64,000 nucleotides of DNA from the NCBI RefSeq assembly GCF_007858445.1, contig NZ_VIGV01000002.1, forward strand, positions 788,403-852,402, read 5' to 3'. The translations under genes and the position numbers were made by a program. Origin of the DNA: Tsukamurella sputi. Lineage in GTDB: Bacteria > Actinomycetota > Actinomycetes > Mycobacteriales > Mycobacteriaceae. The notes below the pieces were generated by a model. The model had not been told where the DNA came from. It was given only the letters and a program-made list of their open reading frames with translations, and ran no database searches. Below, in pieces: positions 16,152-26,100 of this stretch (its first letter is position 1; each line of letters opens with the position of its first letter).

Positions 16152-17201
16152 TCAGGATTGACGTGCATAGAAGGATGCTCGGCCGGAGCCGCCCGGGCCG
16201 CCGCGGGTGCGGGAGCCGAAGAACCCGCCGTTGCCGCCCGCACCCGCGCCGCCTGGTGCGCTGCCCGCGCCTGCGTTGCCGGTGCCGCCCGCGCCCGCGG
16301 GGTAGTTCTGGCCGGCCACCGCCGTAGCGGTCGAGCTGGCGCCGTTCTGCCCGGACGAGACGGTGCCCGACCCGCCAGGCGAGGTGATGCTGCCGCTCCC
16401 CCAGTTCGCGGTGGTCGCACCACCAGCATTCGGCGCGGCGTTGTCGGAGTCGGCGGCCTGCGCGCCTCCCGCGCCGACGGTGCCTGTGATCGTCGACTGC
16501 GACCATGGGATGTCGACGCCACGCTCGAGGGTGCGCACCACGTACGCGGCTGCGTTGCCGCCCTTGCCCGCGGCGCCGATCGCGCCGCTGCCGGTCTGAC
16601 CGGATGCGCCGCCACCGATGATCACCTGGTCGATGTACCGGGACCAGCTCGGAATGTCGTAGCTGTACGCGCCGGCGGCGGTGATGTCGGTTCGCTCCGC
16701 GGCGTGCGGGGAGAACGCGGGGAGCCCGCCGCCGGACAGGACCAGCGTCCCGGCGCCCGCCAGCCGCACGGTCGGGCTGCCGCCGCCGGAGAGGAGCAGC
16801 GGCCCGGTGCCAGAGAGCTGCCCGACCGGCATTCCTCCGCCACCGAGGAGGAGCGAGCCGGTTCCCGTGGCGCGCAGCGCCAGGCGGCCAGCACCCGAGA
16901 GCGAGAGTCCGCCGGTTCCGGACAGACGCACAAGCGGCAGAGCGCTGCCGGTGAGGAGCAGTTCCCCGGTGGCGGCCAGGCGCGCGAGGATCGCCCCGTC
17001 GCCAGTGAGGACCAGGGTGCCCGCGCCGGACGCACGTGCGCCGATGCGGCCGCCGCCGTCGAGGAGCAGGCTGCCGGTGCCAGCGAGGACGTGCACGACC
17101 TGCCAGCCGCCACCGCCAGGGACTGGCGGAGTGACCCGCTCGAGCGGCCACCCAGCTCCGCCTCCGCGTCCCGGTACAGCGCGTTCTGCCGTCCAGGGCA
17201 T
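16152..17201 (-). CDS. Minor tail protein with seven 18-residue repeats and a glycine-rich end
   Basis: A 349-residue protein in three parts. Residues 1-38 are a linker. Residues 39-164 are seven contiguous 18-residue repeats of the pattern L-x-G-x-G-x-L-x-L-x-G-G-G, consistent with a beta-solenoid or beta-prism. Residues 175-349 include a glycine/serine-rich zone ending 'GGPGGSGRASFYARQS', like the glycine-rich tips of receptor-binding proteins. ATG 17201 overlaps the upstream stop. I infer a host-recognition fibre; the receptor is unknown. Confidence 0.75.
   Translation of the reverse strand: MPWTAERAVPGRGGGAGWPLERVTPPVPGGGGWQVVHVLAGTGSLLLDGGGRIGARASGAGTLVLTGDGAILARLAATGELLLTGSALPLVRLSGTGGLSLSGAGRLALRATGTGSLLLGGGGMPVGQLSGTGPLLLSGGGSPTVRLAGAGTLVLSGGGLPAFSPHAAERTDITAAGAYSYDIPSWSRYIDQVIIGGGASGQTGSGAIGAAGKGGNAAAYVVRTLERGVDIPWSQSTITGTVGAGGAQAADSDNAAPNAGGATTANWGSGSITSPGGSGTVSSGQNGASSTATAVAGQNYPAGAGGTGNAGAGSAPGGAGAGGNGGFFGSRTRGGPGGSGRASFYARQS
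16710..17087 (-). repeat. Seven tandem 54-bp coding repeats (18 aa each)
   Basis: Codons 39-164 of the minor tail gene. Units read LAGTGSLLLDGGGRIGAR, ASGAGTLVLTGDGAILAR and so on to LAGAGTLVLSGGGLPAFS, all exactly 18 residues without gaps. DNA divergence between units is high, so the array is old rather than recently slipped. Confidence 0.85.
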
Positions 17202-17392
17202 CAGGGCACCAGCCAGGGCATGACCTCGCGCACCAGCGCGGCCGGACTGCGCCACCAGCGGTCGCTGCGGTAAACGCACAGGTCGTAGCCGTTCTCGTGC
17301 ACGGCGTACATGTCCGGGTGCGAGGCGGGCAGTGGATCGAAGGCACCGACGTAGTAGTACGCGTTGGGATCTCCGGGGACGTCGATGCTCAC
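17201..17392 (-). CDS. Small tail-module protein (63 aa)
   Basis: A 63-residue protein: 'VSIDVPGDPNAYYYVGAFDP' at the start and 'WWRSPAALVREVMPWLVP' at the end. The GTG start (17392) overlaps the upstream TGA; an in-frame ATG 15 bases earlier is also possible. Position between two tail genes suggests a structural or assembly role. No family is recognised. Confidence 0.6.
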   Translation of the reverse strand: MSIDVPGDPNAYYYVGAFDPLPASHPDMYAVHENGYDLCVYRSDRWWRSPAALVREVMPWLVP

Positions 17393-17655
17393 GCCTCGCT
17401 CAACCATTCGGTGAGCCGTGCGACCGCGGTCTCGTGGTCCATCTGATCGTCCCAGCGGACCAGTGCGGTGAGGCCGTTGGTCGGGTCGCCGTCGGCGTCG
17501 ATCGCGATGCCGTTCTCGTCGGCGAGGAAGACCTCGGTGCCGCTGGCGGTCCAGAAGTCGAGGCAGGTGATCGCGTAGTGCTGGCCGTCGCGGGCTCGGT
17601 AGAGCTTGGTGACGGGGCACCACCAGTCAAGATCAGCAACGTGTTCCATGCTCAT
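17389..17655 (-). CDS. Hypothetical tail-module protein (88 aa)
   Basis: An 88-residue acidic protein, 'DLDWWCPVTKLYRARDGQHY' near the start and 'TAVARLTEWLSEA' at the end. ATG 17655 overlaps the TGA of the large fibre gene (ATGA), so translation is coupled. It may be a fibre-assembly chaperone judging by position and small size, but this is inference. Confidence 0.6.
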   Translation of the reverse strand: MSMEHVADLDWWCPVTKLYRARDGQHYAITCLDFWTASGTEVFLADENGIAIDADGDPTNGLTALVRWDDQMDHETAVARLTEWLSEA

Positions 17656-19916
17656 GCCACCTTCGTGAAGATCCAGGCGACACCCTGCGCGCCCGTTCCG
17701 CCTGTGCCGTTGGACCCAGAGCCGTACCCGCCCCATCCGCCGCCACCACCGGCACCGCCACCACCGCCTGGGTAGCCGCCGTTACCGCCGTTGCCGCCGT
17801 TGCGTCCCGTGTTGCCGATGCCGGGGCTGCTGCTGTCACCAGCCGAGTTCGAGCCGCCTGCGCCGCCTCCGCCGCCTCCGCCGCCCGACTTCGTGGGCGT
17901 GCCGGCGCTGACGGCGCCACCTGCTCCACCGGCGCCGCCCGCGCTGCCAGAGCTGTACCCGCCGGCAGTGCCGCCCGCTCCGAGCGCCGAGGCGCCGCCC
18001 ACCGTTCCCGCGGATCCGGGGGCCGGCGTGCTGGTGCCCTGGTTGTAGAAGTAGCCACGTCCGCCGTTGCCGCCGTTGCCGGGAAGCGAGCTGGTTGCTG
18101 CGTAGCCGAACTCGTTGGCGATGCCGCCATTGCCGGGGGTCGTCGAGACGAGCGATCCGAAGGAGGTCACGGCTCCGTTGGTGCCGACGGTGATCGTCAG
18201 AGACGAGGGGATCGAGTTGATGTCGAGGGACTGCGCGATGAATCCGCCGCCGAGGCCGCCGATGGCGATGTCGTTGTAGCTGTTGCCGTTCGCACCGTTC
18301 TTCCCTGAACCGACGAGGACCGCGACGCAGTCCGTCAGGCCCGCAGGCCGTGTCCAGGTCGCGGTACTTGTGACTGTCTGCACGGTCCAGCCGTTCAGGA
18401 CGGCGGTCTTGATCGCCTCGATGGTCTGCTGGGCCTGTGCTGTCGAGCCGGTGCCGCCGGAGCCGAACCAGCCGTTAAAGATGCCCGTGATCACGTCGCC
18501 GAGGTCGGACTTTGCGGAGTCTGCGGCGGTCTGGGCAGTGACGGCCTTGGTGCGTACGCCGAGGAACGCGTTGATCATCCCGTCGAGCGCGGGGATACCC
18601 GTCGACGGTGCAGTCCCTCCCCCGGCGGCCGTGAACCCGGACAGCAGCTTCGTCCAGTCCGCCTTCGGGAGCAGCGCGGCGAGCGCGCCACCGAGGCCGT
18701 CGATGTTTCCCTGCGGGATCGCGCTGTCCGTCCCGAAGACCTTCGCCACCTCGGTCTCGAAGTGCCCCAACGAGAACAGGCTGCCGAGGATGCCTCGGCC
18801 GTTCATGAACTTGTCGATGACGCTCTGCACGAAGTTCCAGGCGTCGGTGACGCCCTGCCCGAGGTTCGACAGCGCGCCGGTGAGGCCCTCGACCCACTGC
18901 TGCGGCAGCGTCTGGGCGGGCATCCGCAGCCACAGGTCGTCGAAGTGCGCGGTGCCCGCGGTGCCGGCGGCGTAGCCCTCCATTCGGACGTACACGTAGG
19001 CGGTGTTCGCGGGCGTGGTCCACTGCGCTGTCATCGCGGTCTCGAAGTTCGACGACGTCGGCCCTGACGGGGTGACGGTGCCGATCACCTGCGACCCGAT
19101 GAGCTGGTCCCCCGCGTTGTACGCGAGCACGCGCAGACCGACGGCCGCCGCGCCGGTCCCGGTGTAGCCGTCGAACCGGACGTACCCACCGAGGTCCAGC
19201 TTCTGGCCGGGCGCGACCTCGATCGGATCGGACGTGCGCACGTGCTCGGCGCCGTCGAACGTGAGCTTCGCAGACCCAAGGCGCGTCCGGCCGACGGTGG
19301 CGTCGTGCTCGAACCCGTCGCCGGTCGGCACCGACTCGGGCTTGTCGAACGACTCGAGCCAGTTCTTCTCCTGCCCAGGCTCCGGGCGCTTGAGCTGCCC
19401 GAGCTCGATGAGCCCGCCGGTGAACTTCGACACCAGCGCCGAGATGAGGGCGAGCATGTGCTGCGGGAGCTCACCGAACAGCTTCCCGGCGTCGATTTTC
19501 CCGTCCGGGCGTAGGAACTGGAACAGCGCCTTGATCTCGATGAGGACCGGGTCGTTACCGGTGTAGGTGCCGAAGATCGCGTCGAGGAGGTCGACGAACT
19601 GCCCGACGAGCGGTAGCCCTTCGAAGAAGTCGTGGATCAGGTCGTCGAGGTCCGCGGGGTGGCTGATGTCGTGCGACGTCGAGTTCGACACGACCTTCAT
19701 GAACTCGCTGAGGATGCCGGTGATGATGCCGACGGGGCTGATCGCGGACAGCGGCGACCCGGCGGGCGTGGCTCCGACGATGCTCGGGAACCGTCCGCCG
19801 ACGGTGCCGCGGTACTTGCCGGCCGTGTAGTCCTGCAGGACGTGGGCGAGGCTGCCGGGCGTGAACGCGCCCTGCGGGATGTTGCTGCTGCCGATCGGCA
19901 GGTTGGGCGAGGTCAC
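17652..19916 (-). CDS. Large minor tail protein (carbohydrate-binding and glycine-rich domains)
   Basis: A 754-residue protein. Residues 1-190 are helical and hydrophobic (tail-attachment part). Residues about 200-340 look like a beta-sandwich carbohydrate-binding domain ('DLGGYVRFDGYTGTGAAAVG', 'TAYVYVRMEGYAAGTAGTAH'). Residues about 520-754 are extremely glycine-rich, ending 'GGTGAQGVAWIFTKVA', as in glycine-rich phage adhesins. The GTG start overlaps the upstream stop (GTGA). It probably contacts the host surface together with the repeat-bearing protein. Confidence 0.8.
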   Translation of the reverse strand: MTSPNLPIGSSNIPQGAFTPGSLAHVLQDYTAGKYRGTVGGRFPSIVGATPAGSPLSAISPVGIITGILSEFMKVVSNSTSHDISHPADLDDLIHDFFEGLPLVGQFVDLLDAIFGTYTGNDPVLIEIKALFQFLRPDGKIDAGKLFGELPQHMLALISALVSKFTGGLIELGQLKRPEPGQEKNWLESFDKPESVPTGDGFEHDATVGRTRLGSAKLTFDGAEHVRTSDPIEVAPGQKLDLGGYVRFDGYTGTGAAAVGLRVLAYNAGDQLIGSQVIGTVTPSGPTSSNFETAMTAQWTTPANTAYVYVRMEGYAAGTAGTAHFDDLWLRMPAQTLPQQWVEGLTGALSNLGQGVTDAWNFVQSVIDKFMNGRGILGSLFSLGHFETEVAKVFGTDSAIPQGNIDGLGGALAALLPKADWTKLLSGFTAAGGGTAPSTGIPALDGMINAFLGVRTKAVTAQTAADSAKSDLGDVITGIFNGWFGSGGTGSTAQAQQTIEAIKTAVLNGWTVQTVTSTATWTRPAGLTDCVAVLVGSGKNGANGNSYNDIAIGGLGGGFIAQSLDINSIPSSLTITVGTNGAVTSFGSLVSTTPGNGGIANEFGYAATSSLPGNGGNGGRGYFYNQGTSTPAPGSAGTVGGASALGAGGTAGGYSSGSAGGAGGAGGAVSAGTPTKSGGGGGGGGAGGSNSAGDSSSPGIGNTGRNGGNGGNGGYPGGGGGAGGGGGWGGYGSGSNGTGGTGAQGVAWIFTKVA

Positions 19917-20299
19917 TCAGCCACCACCGACGTCGCGCGCGCGGCCTTCGGGATCTTCTTCGGGATCGGCGGAGCCTCCGCCACCCGGGCCTGCAATTCC
20001 TCCGTCTCCACCTCGTGGTGGTTCACTTGCTCGGGCACCTCGACGGCGCGGGCCTGCGCCCCCTCACGGAGCCACGACGGTGCGTGCACCGCGTCCGGGT
20101 CGACCCGGTCGGTCTGCCGGACCCCGTACGCGAGGAGCTGATCCGCGATGGGCTGCAGCATCGGCGCGAGGGTCATCGTGGGGATCTCGCTCGAGGTGAT
20201 CAGCGCAGACGACAGCGCGCCGACGAGCGCGGCGCGCTGCCCTTCGGCGTCGTCGAGGTCCGGGATCTTCTGCGCCGACACAGGCGTGGGTTCGGTCAT
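19913..20299 (-). CDS. Hypothetical tail-module protein (128 aa)
   Basis: A 128-residue, mostly helical, acidic protein with a C-terminal Pro/Lys-rich stretch ('AEAPPIPKKIPKAARATSVV'). ATG 20299 overlaps the stop of the upstream tail protein (ATGA). Its place between two minor tail proteins suggests tail assembly, but no family is recognised. Confidence 0.6.
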   Translation of the reverse strand: MTEPTPVSAQKIPDLDDAEGQRAALVGALSSALITSSEIPTMTLAPMLQPIADQLLAYGVRQTDRVDPDAVHAPSWLREGAQARAVEVPEQVNHHEVETEELQARVAEAPPIPKKIPKAARATSVVAE

Positions 20300-22038
20300 C
20301 CGAGTACTCCAATCGTCTGCAGCCCGGACATGGCCTGGCCCACGATCTTCGTGAGCTTGTCCAGGGCGTCCTGCTTGGTGCGGACCTGCCCGAAGTGCCC
20401 CTGCCACGACGCGTCCCGCCCGTCTCCCCATGCGAGGTCGAGCTGCCGGCAGCGGGACATGTACACGTTCGCGCCGAGGTGCTTGAGCGTGGCTCCGACG
20501 CGGTCGCCGAGCCACCAGTGGCCCTGGCCGCGGTCGCCGATCAGCCATGGGGAGCAGTCCTCGACGGTGAGGGTGAACGCGACGTCGGGGTCGGTCTCGC
20601 GTTTGCGTCCGCGGAGCGCCATCACCGCGGACGGCGTGAACGCCTGCATCGACCCGTTCGCGGTGGTCTCGAGGTAGTGGCCCCAGCCCTGGTCCTTCGC
20701 GCGGAGCAGCAGCGGTACCTGCATGTACGCGAGGATCGAGTCCTTGTAGATGGGGTTCGCGACCGAGTCGATCAGGCCGCCAAGGGAACCGATGCCGTAG
20801 CCCTGCCAGTTGATGTTGTCGCCGAGGACGTCGCCGCTGTAATTAATTGCGGCACTTATGATTTCGTTGACGCCGGGCATCGAGCGGCCGCCGACGGTGA
20901 TCTGGCAGGCCCCGCCTTGGGTGCGGGTGAAGTCGATGGTCTGCAGGCCGGTGATGATCCCGTCGCGGTAGATCACGTACGGGCGGCTCTTGTGCGTGCC
21001 GAGCCATCCGGCGATGTCGTAGCCGGTCGACTCGGTCACCTCACCGGTGAACAAGTCGTAGGAATCCTCAACGTAATTCGACGTGTAGTTCGCGATGCCG
21101 CGCACGAGGCCCTTGACGAGGTTCCCACCGAAGCTGGTGCCGGTGAGATACCCGGACTTGTCGACGATGTCGACGAACAGGGTGCCGTTGCGCCAGCCGG
21201 TGCCGGCGCCGGGCCACGGCTCAGGGTCGCCCTTGAACCAGCGCCACGTGATGATCTGCTGCTCGGCATCCTCGAGGATCGGCTGCGCGACGGTGAGGAA
21301 GTCGGTGAAGGCGCCCATGATCAGCGTCGGCGGGGAGACGTCGGTGAGGAACGCCGACGGCACGACGACGATCTGGCACTCCTGCCACAGCTCGAGGAGC
21401 TGCGCGGCGTTCCAGTTCGCGGGATCGAGGAGGTCGAGCCACGCGCCGAGATCGATGTTGGTGAGCTGCAACCGGAGCAGGTTGCACATCAGGGTCAGCT
21501 TGAGCCCGTGGATGCTCTTGTCGAAGAGGAACCACACCTTGGGCTGCTGGATCAGCATCGCCGGGAGGAACGGGTTCGGCTGGATCTCGACGTTCTTGAG
21601 TTCGTTGATGTCGTCGAAGAACTCGGCGACGACGACGTCGCCCTTCTCGGACCGCTTGCACGTGGCCTTCTGCATTCGGCCGGCGATCCGGCCGCCGTTC
21701 TTGTCGATGCTGATGTGCACGTTCCGGGTGCCGCGGGACTCCTCGTCGAGGATCCAGTGCGCGAGGTACGTACGTCGGGGGTTGTCGAAGTCGATCGGCA
21801 GCGTGATCACGTGCGCGGCGACGTCGTTGAGCTTGATCGACGCGGTCCCGCCGATCTCGCCGACCGACCGGCCGCGGTACTTCCAGTCGCCGTCGTGGAA
21901 CCGCACGAGGGGTCGCTCGGCGCGCTCGACGATGCGGGTCTGGCGGACGGTGCGGGACCAGTCCTTGAACTCGGCGAGGGTGCCGCCGGGGAACGGTGCG
22001 CGGGTGTCGACCCACGCCTCCTGCAGGAGCGGTGGCAT
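20296..22038 (-). CDS. Minor tail protein, tail-hub/Gp37-like
   Basis: A 580-residue protein encoded directly after the distal tail protein, the usual place of the baseplate hub. Sequence features such as 'DKSGYLTGTSFGGNLVKGLVR', 'TQGGACQITVGGRSMPGVNE' and 'GWGHYLETTANGSMQAFTPSA' resemble the ReqiPepy6 Gp37-like family of actinobacteriophages. It likely closes the tail tube and anchors the fibres. ATG 22038. Confidence 0.78.
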   Translation of the reverse strand: MPPLLQEAWVDTRAPFPGGTLAEFKDWSRTVRQTRIVERAERPLVRFHDGDWKYRGRSVGEIGGTASIKLNDVAAHVITLPIDFDNPRRTYLAHWILDEESRGTRNVHISIDKNGGRIAGRMQKATCKRSEKGDVVVAEFFDDINELKNVEIQPNPFLPAMLIQQPKVWFLFDKSIHGLKLTLMCNLLRLQLTNIDLGAWLDLLDPANWNAAQLLELWQECQIVVVPSAFLTDVSPPTLIMGAFTDFLTVAQPILEDAEQQIITWRWFKGDPEPWPGAGTGWRNGTLFVDIVDKSGYLTGTSFGGNLVKGLVRGIANYTSNYVEDSYDLFTGEVTESTGYDIAGWLGTHKSRPYVIYRDGIITGLQTIDFTRTQGGACQITVGGRSMPGVNEIISAAINYSGDVLGDNINWQGYGIGSLGGLIDSVANPIYKDSILAYMQVPLLLRAKDQGWGHYLETTANGSMQAFTPSAVMALRGRKRETDPDVAFTLTVEDCSPWLIGDRGQGHWWLGDRVGATLKHLGANVYMSRCRQLDLAWGDGRDASWQGHFGQVRTKQDALDKLTKIVGQAMSGLQTIGVLG

Positions 22039-22041
22039 GGT

Positions 22042-23199
22042 CTACTCCATCCCCGACTCGGCCGACCAGAGGCGACGCAGGGTGAGCATCGCCTTGGCCC
22101 CGGCGGGGCCGTTGCAGACGACTGGGACGATCGTCGGCGGTGTGTACGGGGGGACGCCGTACATCGGCATGACGCCGTCGAAATCACCAGCCGCGGTGGA
22201 CAGGTCCTCGTTGAGGTACGGATCCATCATCGGATCGCTCATCACGCTCAGCCGCTGGGTCATCGGCTTGGTGACGATCATCCGGGCGGCGTCGGCACCG
22301 GCCGGCCGCTTCCACATCCGTTCCTGCCCGAAGCTGAAGTCGGGGAACTGCCACTGTGCCGGGTCGAGGTCCCACTCGGGGTATCCGATCTGGTCGGTGG
22401 GGTTCTCGATGGTGAAGTAGCCGATGCTCGCGCCCTCGGCCTTCACCGAACCGCGAGTCATCCCAGCACCGTTCGCGGTGAGTGTGCCCGTGACGCCGGT
22501 GAACACGAACGTCCACGGGCCGCCCGCCGACCCGGTGACAGTGAGCTGCCCGGCACCGACCGACGAGAGTCCCTCGACGGCGGTCTTGACCGTCGCCGCG
22601 GTGGCGGTCACGGCGATGTTGCCTGTGGTCTGCCCGCCGTAGGACAGGGTGAAGTTGCCCTGCGGGCCGCCGAGGAGCCCGTTCTTGAGGGTGACGATGA
22701 ACCGGTCGTTCGGGTTCGACCAGGTCTGCACATTCTCCTGGCTCTCGTACATCGGCTGCTCGGCGAGGACAGTCACCACGGCGCGCGCGAACCCGTCGAT
22801 GTTCCAGTCCCGCTGGGGGCTGAACTTGATCTCCGAGGCGAGCTGCACGATCAGCCACCGCGGGCCGGACAACTCGGAGGTGTAGGTCCACTTCACCTTC
22901 CGGCGGTCGAGCGGCGACCCGAACAGCTTCCGCAGGTTCGAGATCGTCTTCTCGATGCTCTGACCGGGCATCTCGTAGCAGTTGATCGGGAGGACCATCT
23001 GCCGGATCGGCACCGTCTGGCCGGTGACGCGGCCGCCGACCTCGAAGTTCCCCGAGACGGTGCGCGTCGTGAACTCCGTGGAGAACATGCCCGTCGGGGA
23101 CTGGTCGAGCTCGAGCCCTTCATCGCCGAACTCACCGTTGCGGTCGGAGATCTTCGCGTAGCCGCGCGAGGACTCGATCTCGATCTTCGCCTCGTTCAT
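22042..23199 (-). CDS. Distal tail protein (Dit-like) with inserted Ig-like module
   Basis: A 385-residue protein immediately after the tape measure gene, the canonical Dit position. The N-terminal half ('GRVTGQTVPIRQMVLPINCY', 'LRKLFGSPLDRRKVKWTYTS') matches actinophage distal tail proteins. Residues about 176-253 form a module with 'GGQTTGNIAV' and 'SAGGPWTFVFTGVTGTLTANG' that recurs in the tail-tube protein. ATG 23199 abuts the tape measure stop. Confidence 0.8.
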   Translation of the reverse strand: MNEAKIEIESSRGYAKISDRNGEFGDEGLELDQSPTGMFSTEFTTRTVSGNFEVGGRVTGQTVPIRQMVLPINCYEMPGQSIEKTISNLRKLFGSPLDRRKVKWTYTSELSGPRWLIVQLASEIKFSPQRDWNIDGFARAVVTVLAEQPMYESQENVQTWSNPNDRFIVTLKNGLLGGPQGNFTLSYGGQTTGNIAVTATAATVKTAVEGLSSVGAGQLTVTGSAGGPWTFVFTGVTGTLTANGAGMTRGSVKAEGASIGYFTIENPTDQIGYPEWDLDPAQWQFPDFSFGQERMWKRPAGADAARMIVTKPMTQRLSVMSDPMMDPYLNEDLSTAAGDFDGVMPMYGVPPYTPPTIVPVVCNGPAGAKAMLTLRRLWSAESGME

Positions 23200-26100
23200 C
23201 TACAGGCTCGCCAACTGCGCGGCGCGCTGCTGATTCGACTTGGTCTGGGCCTGCATGAACGCGTCCTCCACTGTCGCGGTGCGGATGTTGAAGATGGTGT
23301 CGCCGCCCTGCCCGCGGCCACCGGAGTCGTTGCCCTGCAGCGCGTACAGCGTCGACGGCGCCGGTGCCGGGGGCAGCGGGGTGGTGACGCGCTGGCCGGC
23401 GTTGATCGCCTCGAGGGCGGGCATGTGCAGCGCGGCCTGGGCGGCGTTGACGACGTACTCGCCGTGGCTGAGCAGGGCGGGGATCATGTCGGAGCGACCG
23501 CCTCCGGGACCGGAGACGAGCCCTCCGTTGGCGTACCAGTGCGGGGAGCGCGACTGCCAGAGCTCCCAGGCCTTCGACGGGGTGCCGTAGTCGGGCCGGT
23601 CACCGATGTACTTGATCATCGCCTTGACCTGCACGTACGGGTCAGAGCTGCTGTCGGGGAGGTACTTCGCCTTCGTCCCGCCGAGCATCTGGCCCAGCCC
23701 GAACGCGTCACCGTTCGTCGCGTGGGGATCCCACGAGGCCTCCTCGTTGATGAGGTTGACGAGCGGTGTCCACTCCTCAGCGGCCAGCCCGGACTCGCGG
23801 AACGCCTTGTAGGCGGCGTCGTACGTAGCCTGCTTGCCGCCCTTGTAGTTCGCGGGCGGCGCGGACAGGGTGCTGGTGAGGGTCTCCGCCGGGGTCTTCG
23901 TCGTCGGGGTGCCCTTCTGCCCGGTGAGCGGCAGCGTCGCCCCGGGGCCCGCGGTGCCCGCGACGTTCGCGGCCGGCGCGACGGTGCTCGACGACAGGCC
24001 GGGGAGGTTCGCCAGGCCGGGGATGAACTTGCCGAGCAGGTCGCCGGTCGGGTTCGTCTGCGACCCGCCCGCAGCCGGCGTGGTGAGGTTCCCGAGACCG
24101 GGTGCCTTCCAGCTCGCGTCGCGCTTAACGATGTGGCCGGGCAGGTCGAGCGCCGCCGACAGGATCGGAGGCATCTTGTCGGGGATGCCGAACACGCTGA
24201 GCAGGGACGACACCTGTCCCTTGACGAGGGCCTGCGCGCCGAGCCCCAGGACGTCGGACCACGACGACGGCGCCGAACCACTCGTGGTGGTGGGAGCAGG
24301 GGCCTGGTATTTCTGCGGGTCGTTGCGACCGTCCTGCTGCTCCTGCTTCGCGGGGTCCCACGCGCCGTCGACGTTCTGGCCGTCCACGGTCGTCGGCTTC
24401 GCGTCGGAGACGCCTGCGAGAGTCCCCGTCGGAGCAGGGATGGCGGCAGCGCTCGCCCCTCGCCCCTTGCCGAGGATCACGTGCAGATGATCCATGTGGT
24501 TCTGGGTGTCCGAACCTCGGTCCGACATCGCCTTCGGCGAGGTGAGCGAGCCCCCGTACCCGTAGGTCGCCTGCTGGTAGATGATGCCGTCGAGCTGCAG
24601 AGTTGCCGCGTTCTCCTGCAGGAACGCCAGCACCTGCGCGCCGAGTGCCTTCCCGTCGGCCGAACCGAAATTCGGGATCATCACATCGATCGCGTTGCCC
24701 GAACTGTGCTCGCCGTAACCGTCCTCGGCGCGGCGGCCCCCGATCGTGGTGATCGCCGGGAACTTCTGCATGATCGCCGTGCGGAGGTAGTCCGCACCCG
24801 CGTTCAGCCCCTCCGCTGTGGGCTTGATCGTCCCGACGGCACCGCCATCAGCGAAGCGCTGCGCGTTGAGCCGGTCGAACATCCCGACGCCGTACTTCGC
24901 CACGGCCGCCGCGTTGATCACGTACTCGCCGTTGGAGAGCATCGACGGGATGAGGTCAGCGCGCGGCCCGCCGGGGCCGAAGACCGGCCCGCCATCAGCA
25001 CGGAGCAGCGCGGCCTTGGGGATCATGGTGATCGTCTCGCCGCGCTTCGGCAGGCCCGGAATGTCGGGCACCTTCCACGTGAGGGTGTCGGCGAGGCTGT
25101 TCCACCTGGTCAGGATCCAGTTGATAACCGTTACCAGGTTGCCCTTGAGGCCCTCCCACATGCCCTTCGCGCTGTTGGCGATCCGATCGGGCAGGCCGCC
25201 GATGAAGTCGACAAGGTCGTTCCACCGCTTCTTCGCGCCGTCGACGAAGCTGCGGATCTCCTCCCCCATCCGCGTGTACTTCTCGGTCAGGATGTCGAAG
25301 TACTTGAGCACCAGCGGCACAATCACATTCGTCACGAGCCACGTGAACAGCTCGATCAACTTCGTGATGATCGGCAGCAGCACCTTCATCAGCTCGACCA
25401 TCACCGGCAGCTGCGAGACGATCATCTGCTCCCACGCCGGCAGTAGCGGCAGGCACGCCTCGAGGAGCTTGAGGAACGCGTTGACCAGCGGCATCATGAA
25501 CGGAGTCAGCTGCTTGATCGCGTCCGCGAGCGCCTGCCCGAGCGTCTTCCCGACCTCAGCGAGGATCGGGGCGATCTTCTCGATGACCGGCTTGAACGCG
25601 TCGGCGAGCTGCTTGATCAGCGGCGCCATGGCCGAGACGACCGAGCTGATGATGGTGATCAGCGGCTGCAGGATCGCATTCGCCAGCTGCAGCAGCGGCG
25701 GCAGCAGCGGCGCAACCGCGTTGAGGAGGTCCGCGACGAGCTTGATCAACGGGCCGAGCGCCTCGGCGAGGATCGGCAGGACCGGACGGAGACCGTTCGC
25801 GAGCGCGGCGATCAGCTGACCGAGGGGCTCGGCCAGCGGCACCAGAGCCCGCCCGAAGGTGGCGATGAGCTGCCCCAGCGGGTCGAGCGCGGGGCCGAGT
25901 CCGGTCGAGATGGCCGACACCAGCTGTCCGATCACCGGAAGCACGGGCGTCAGCGCGGTCAGCAGCTGCGCGCCGAGCTGCCCGAGCGCGGGACCCATCT
26001 GCCCGAGCGTCGTGCCGAGCGTGGTGAAGAACGTCCCGAGGGACGGTCCCATCGCGGCGGTCGCCGTGGTGACCATCTGCACGAGCCCGCTGATCATCGG

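Noticed and set aside
20395-25446. A 1683-codon rightward open frame opposite the tape measure and tail genes
   Set aside because: It is an antisense frame kept open by high GC at third positions. Its product is Arg/Val/Glu/Leu-rich low-complexity sequence without domains, while the opposite strand encodes well-recognised tail proteins.
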